From: Firmicutes bacterium UBA6226
Lineage (GTDB): Bacteria; Bacillota_A; Clostridia; Peptostreptococcales; Acidaminobacteraceae
Direction: 5' to 3'
Assembly: GCA_002441045.1 (NCBI GenBank)
Contig: DJWQ01000167.1
Span: 1-8,686 of the forward strand
Length of the DNA stretch: 8,686 bases
The notes below the pieces were generated by a model that made no database searches, was not told the DNA's origin, and was given only the letters and a program-made list of their open reading frames with translations. Positions 5,454 to 8,686 of the stretch are shown here, in pieces. The stretch's first letter is position 1, and every line of letters begins with the position of its first letter. Both the position numbers and the translations under genes were made by a program.

Positions 5454-6389
5454 ATGATATTAGGCATAGATACCAGTTGTTACACAACTTCAATGATTGT
5501 TATCGATGATAAAGGGAACATTCTCTATGAAAACAATCACATGCTTAAGGTAAAGCCCGGAGAACGCGGACTGCGTCAATCTGAGGGCTTTTTTCAGCAT
5601 GTTAACAAACTATCAGAGGTGTTTTCAGATTTGGTCTTAAAAGTCAATCCTAAAGACTTAAAGGGGATCGCTGTATCAAGTCGACCTAGATCGGTGGAAG
5701 GCTCTTACATGCCTGTATTTCAGTCTGGCGTGTTATTTGCGACCAATTTATCCAATGCATTGGGTATCCCACTTTATGAGTTTTCACATCAAGAGGGACA
5801 TCTGATGGCTGCGTTACACAGTCTTAAAGTTGATCCAATTCCAGAGAAGTTTATAGGACTCCATCTTTCTGGTGGAACGACAGAGCTACTCAGTGTTAAG
5901 TGGAAAGATGAAGCATTTACCATTGAACTGATAGGCGGTACTTTGGATTTAAATTTTGGTCAGTTGATTGATCGAATTGGCGTTAATCTTGGACTTCGTT
6001 TTCCTTGCGGAAAGGAAATGGATCAAATGGCTCAGTCCGAAACACATTCAGAATACTTTAAAGTTAAAAATGTCGATTTTGGGAGATTTAATCTTTCAGG
6101 TCTTGAGAATCAGTACAATAAACTAATTGTGGAAAAAACGGCAGCTTACTGCTGTAGACATATATTTAATACGATTTCTAATCTACTTTTTCAGTTGATT
6201 TCTGATTTTCCATTAGAAATACCGATTGTCTTTTCAGGTGGTGTTTCTTCTAACTCAATTGTTAAAGAATGGCTTAAACACAGCTGCCCTAATAAAAGTC
6301 TTTATTTTGCACCACCAGAGTACTCTAGAGACAATGCGCTGGGTGTAGCTGAAATGGGGAGATTACAACATTACGTCGATATCTGTTGA
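5454..6389 (+). CDS. TsaD/Kae1-like paralogue (peptidase M22 family)
   Basis: A protein of 311 residues with the ASKHA fold of the TsaD/Kae1 family, shorter than true TsaD (about 335-345). It opens with LGIDTSCYTTS (3-13, compare LGIETSCDETS) and shows ERGLRQS (37-43), HQEGHLMAA (112-120), LSGGTTELL (138-146), FSGGVSSNS (260-268) and SRDNALG (291-297). The probable metal ligands of TsaD are kept: His112, His116 and Asp293. Several TsaD signatures are altered: SGGHT is SGGTT, and the AFDKVARLLGL block reads LIDRIGVNLGL. This fits a clostridial paralogue often annotated as sialoglycoprotein endopeptidase, not the housekeeping t6A enzyme. The start at 5454 is three bases after nusB, with a weak AAGGA (5442-5446). 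The role is unknown; a tsaD elsewhere in the genome is expected. Confidence 0.82.
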   Translation: MILGIDTSCYTTSMIVIDDKGNILYENNHMLKVKPGERGLRQSEGFFQHVNKLSEVFSDLVLKVNPKDLKGIAVSSRPRSVEGSYMPVFQSGVLFATNLSNALGIPLYEFSHQEGHLMAALHSLKVDPIPEKFIGLHLSGGTTELLSVKWKDEAFTIELIGGTLDLNFGQLIDRIGVNLGLRFPCGKEMDQMAQSETHSEYFKVKNVDFGRFNLSGLENQYNKLIVEKTAAYCCRHIFNTISNLLFQLISDFPLEIPIVFSGGVSSNSIVKEWLKHSCPNKSLYFAPPEYSRDNALGVAEMGRLQHYVDIC

Positions 6390-6491
6390 GGAATTGGCGG
6401 TAGTGTAAAGGAAATTGTGAAAAAATCATAAACGGGATAACTGCTCAACTTTTGAGGAAAAATGTACTAACGCATAAACAGGGAGTAAAAG

Positions 6492-7706
6492 ATGATAAAA
6501 ATGAAGTCATTTACTGTAACAGAAGCAACGCGTTATCTAAAACGGCTTCTGAGTACAGATCCTATAATAAACCAGATTATTATTGAGGGTGAAATTTCTA
6601 ATTATATTAGGCATTCAAGTGGTCATGCGTATTTTACACTTAAGGATGATCAAAGTAAAATTGCATGCGTCATGTTTTCTCAATATGTTAGCGCATTAGA
6701 TTTTAATCCCAAAAATGGAGATCGCGTTCATGCCAAAGGCCAAATCACCATCTATGAAAGAGATGGAAGATATCAACTGAACGCTTTTGCAATGAACAAT
6801 ATAGGACTAGGTGATTTACATGTTAAGTTTGAAGCACTAAAGTCAAAACTCGAAAAAGGTGGACTTTTTGACAGTGCTCATAAAAAGCCAATTCCTAAGT
6901 TACCTCAGAAGATTGGTATCTTAACTTCGCCGACAGGTGCAGCCATTCAAGATATATTATCGGTTGCCAAAAGGAGAAATAACTTTTCTGAGCTTGTAAT
7001 TTATCCAATCCGTGTGCAAGGCGAACAATCAAAATTTGAAATCTGTAGAGGGATAGACTATTTTAATCAAAGGAATGACATTGACTTAATCATACTCGCT
7101 AGAGGGGGTGGGTCGATAGAGGAACTTTGGTCGTTTAACGAAGAGGTTGTCGCTCACGCAATTTATCATTCAAAGATTCCTTTGATTACTGGTGTTGGTC
7201 ATGAGACCGATTTTACAATTAGTGATTTTGTGGCGGACAGGCGTGCTGCAACGCCATCAGCAGCCGCAGAGATCGCAATCGTTTCCAAGAATGAAATGGT
7301 CTTAGATTTAAATCGTCAAATTCAGCGAATGTCATTATTGGTTAGCCGTCGAATGGAGCTTGAAAGGTCTAAGCTCAATCGATTTGAACCGCATCAATTA
7401 TCGAATAGACTGAGTCGTACAATTGCATTTAAAAAGCAGGATTTGTATCATAAAAAAGCGCTTTCCGTTCAAAATGTGACAAATGCAATTCGGTCGGAAA
7501 AAGAAAAACTTCAAACCATTGGCGCCAAGTTAGATGCTATGAGTCCTTTTGCTGTAATGAGGCGTGGCTACGGGATCGTTACGGTTGATAATGAACCAGT
7601 TCTATCAACCCATCAACTCAAGATTGGCTCTGAGATTAAAGTCAGAATATCAGACGGTAGTGTTGACGCTGAGGTGACTCATATTAAGAAGATTAAGGGA
7701 GAGTAA
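6492..7706 (+). CDS. xseA: exodeoxyribonuclease VII large subunit
   Basis: Catalytic subunit of exonuclease VII, which with XseB degrades single-stranded DNA from both ends. The 404 residues are in the family range. The N-terminal OB fold for DNA binding spans about 1-105 (EGEISNYIRHSSGHAYFTLK at 32-51). The catalytic domain follows, with TSPTGAAIQDI (145-155), ARGGGSIEELWSFNEE (203-218), GVGHETDFTISDFVADRR (234-251) and AATPSAAAE (252-260). A long helical stretch comes next, then a C-terminal segment beginning SPFAVMRRGYGIV. The start is ATG 6492, six bases after AGGGAG (6480-6485). An ATG at 6501 is possible but too far from the ribosome site. A 102-bp gap separates it from the TsaD-like gene; xseB follows two bases later. 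Confidence 0.97.
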   Translation: MIKMKSFTVTEATRYLKRLLSTDPIINQIIIEGEISNYIRHSSGHAYFTLKDDQSKIACVMFSQYVSALDFNPKNGDRVHAKGQITIYERDGRYQLNAFAMNNIGLGDLHVKFEALKSKLEKGGLFDSAHKKPIPKLPQKIGILTSPTGAAIQDILSVAKRRNNFSELVIYPIRVQGEQSKFEICRGIDYFNQRNDIDLIILARGGGSIEELWSFNEEVVAHAIYHSKIPLITGVGHETDFTISDFVADRRAATPSAAAEIAIVSKNEMVLDLNRQIQRMSLLVSRRMELERSKLNRFEPHQLSNRLSRTIAFKKQDLYHKKALSVQNVTNAIRSEKEKLQTIGAKLDAMSPFAVMRRGYGIVTVDNEPVLSTHQLKIGSEIKVRISDGSVDAEVTHIKKIKGE

Positions 7707-7708
7707 CG

Positions 7709-7918
7709 ATGGCAGGAAAATCGACATATGAGAAGAAAATTGAACGATTGGCTGAGCTTTCAACAATATTAGAAAGAGGTGAAGCACCTTTAGAAGAACT
7801 GTTAAAAGTGTTTGAAGAAGGGATCAAGCTTTATCGAGAATGTAATACAATATTAGAGAACACAGAAGCAAAAATCCAGACGATTCTTGTGGATGAGGAG
7901 GGCTCTAATGAAGCTTAG
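7709..7918 (+). CDS. xseB: exodeoxyribonuclease VII small subunit
   Basis: Small helical subunit of exonuclease VII; several copies associate with the long helical part of XseA. The 69 residues include the family core ERLAELSTILERGEAPLEEL (about 12-31) followed by LKVFEEGIKLYRECNTIL (about 32-49). The ATG is two bases after the xseA stop, and its ribosome site AGGGAG (7696-7701) lies inside the end of xseA. The last 11 bases overlap the start of ispA, so xseA, xseB and ispA are probably translated from one message. Confidence 0.95.
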   Translation: MAGKSTYEKKIERLAELSTILERGEAPLEELLKVFEEGIKLYRECNTILENTEAKIQTILVDEEGSNEA

Positions 7919-8686
7919 CAGTGAAATAAAAGAATTAATTTCGCAGTTTGACAGTATCTTATCAAATGCGTTAGAGGGTCATTTTTCAGAATTACCTAAA
8001 ACAAAAGAATCTATAAAGGCAATTGACATCGTTAAAGAAGGTATGAAGTACTCTTTACTAGCTGGTGGCAAGCGGATTAGACCTATCATTCTACTAGAAA
8101 TGGCGAATGCATATGATGCTGATCTTGAAATCGCACTAGAGTTTGCAATCGCAATTGAAATGATTCATACGTATTCACTGATACACGATGACCTTCCTAG
8201 TATGGACAATGATGATCTTAGAAGAGGAAAGCCGACCAATCATGTGGTATTCGGCGAGGATATGGCAATTTTATCTGGAGATGCACTTTTAAATCTTGCG
8301 AGTGAGATGATGATTAATGCTTCTTTAAAACTACCTCATTCCGAGCAAGGCTTACTAGCGATGAAAGTTATTCTGTCTGCATCAGGCGCAAAAGGGATGA
8401 TTTTAGGTCAAGTTGCAGATATAAAATATCACGATGGTGAGATTGATAGAGATGCTTTAGATTTTATCAACGCAAATAAAACAGGAAAGCTGTTAACTGC
8501 ATCTGTTTTAGCAGGTGCTATGTTAGGTCATGCAGATACTGAAGAGCTCGATAAATTAAAACGAATCGGTGAAGCGATTGGTCTTTTGTTTCAAGTGGTA
8601 GACGATATTCTTGACGTCGTTGGAGATGAGAACAAGCTAGGCAAGCGAACTCAAATTGATGTTCAAAACGACAAGTGTACTTATCC
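7908..8686 (+). CDS. ispA: farnesyl diphosphate synthase (polyprenyl synthetase), 3' truncated
   Basis: Condenses isopentenyl diphosphate with dimethylallyl and geranyl diphosphate in the cytosol, feeding undecaprenyl carrier and quinone synthesis. The frame is open to the window edge, giving 259 of about 295 residues. Landmarks are GGKRIRP (53-59), the first Asp-rich motif DDLPSMD (94-100) followed by RRGKP (105-109), GQVAD (167-171), KTGKL (191-195) and the second Asp-rich motif DDILD (232-236). Tyr89, five residues before the first motif, matches the position that limits product length to C15 in Geobacillus FPP synthase. The LGKRTQID stretch (244-251) has Gln249 where a Gly is common in the family. 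The start is ATG 7908 after GAGGAGGG (7895-7902), overlapping xseB by 11 bp. Confidence 0.95.
   Translation, partial: MKLSSEIKELISQFDSILSNALEGHFSELPKTKESIKAIDIVKEGMKYSLLAGGKRIRPIILLEMANAYDADLEIALEFAIAIEMIHTYSLIHDDLPSMDNDDLRRGKPTNHVVFGEDMAILSGDALLNLASEMMINASLKLPHSEQGLLAMKVILSASGAKGMILGQVADIKYHDGEIDRDALDFINANKTGKLLTASVLAGAMLGHADTEELDKLKRIGEAIGLLFQVVDDILDVVGDENKLGKRTQIDVQNDKCTY

Noticed and set aside
6390..6491. A promoter in the gap before xseA (TTGTGA and GATAAC)
   Set aside because: The hexamers are poor and the spacer is only 15 bp. I see no terminator or clear signal in this 102-bp gap.

Overview
The window is a dense, low-GC, all-plus-strand housekeeping stretch. Its gene order resembles the efp-yqhY-nusB-xseA-xseB-ispA neighbourhood of Bacillus subtilis and Clostridia. 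Strong GGAGG-type ribosome sites, near-consensus vegetative promoters, a Gls24/YqhY protein beside nusB and a CD1247-type acidic zinc-ribbon protein beside efp all point to a Clostridia-like Firmicute. The species cannot be named from the sequence.

Region 1 (1-3157) looks like one co-directional run. It holds the C-terminal end of a U32-family (TrhP/YrrO-like) protein, then udk (uridine kinase), mgsA (methylglyoxal synthase), a PilT/GspE-fold ATPase with altered catalytic motifs, and aroK (shikimate kinase), whose start overlaps the stop of the PilT-like gene. Gaps are at most 22 bp and no internal terminator is visible.

Region 2 (3158-4490) carries efp behind a consensus promoter. It is followed by a small acidic protein with a zinc ribbon and a cysteine-rich tail, which has its own promoter and a structured leader of about 110 nt. 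A strong intrinsic terminator closes this unit at 4451-4490.

Region 3 (4491-8686) starts with a repeat-bearing regulatory region and an extended -10 promoter. It continues with an Asp23/Gls24 (YqhY-like) gene, nusB, a TsaD/Kae1-like paralogue (M22 family), xseA, xseB and a 3'-truncated ispA that runs off the window. The unit combines transcription antitermination (NusB), DNA repair (exonuclease VII, both subunits) and isoprenoid chain elongation (farnesyl diphosphate synthase).

I see no phage, transposon, CRISPR array, tRNA or rRNA. The items most worth a second look are the PilT-like ATPase with Arg in place of the Walker A Lys and without the usual Walker B Glu and His box, the three related repeats upstream of the Asp23 gene, the structured leader of the zinc-ribbon gene, and the absence of the spoIIIA and accBC genes and folD from positions they occupy in B. 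subtilis.
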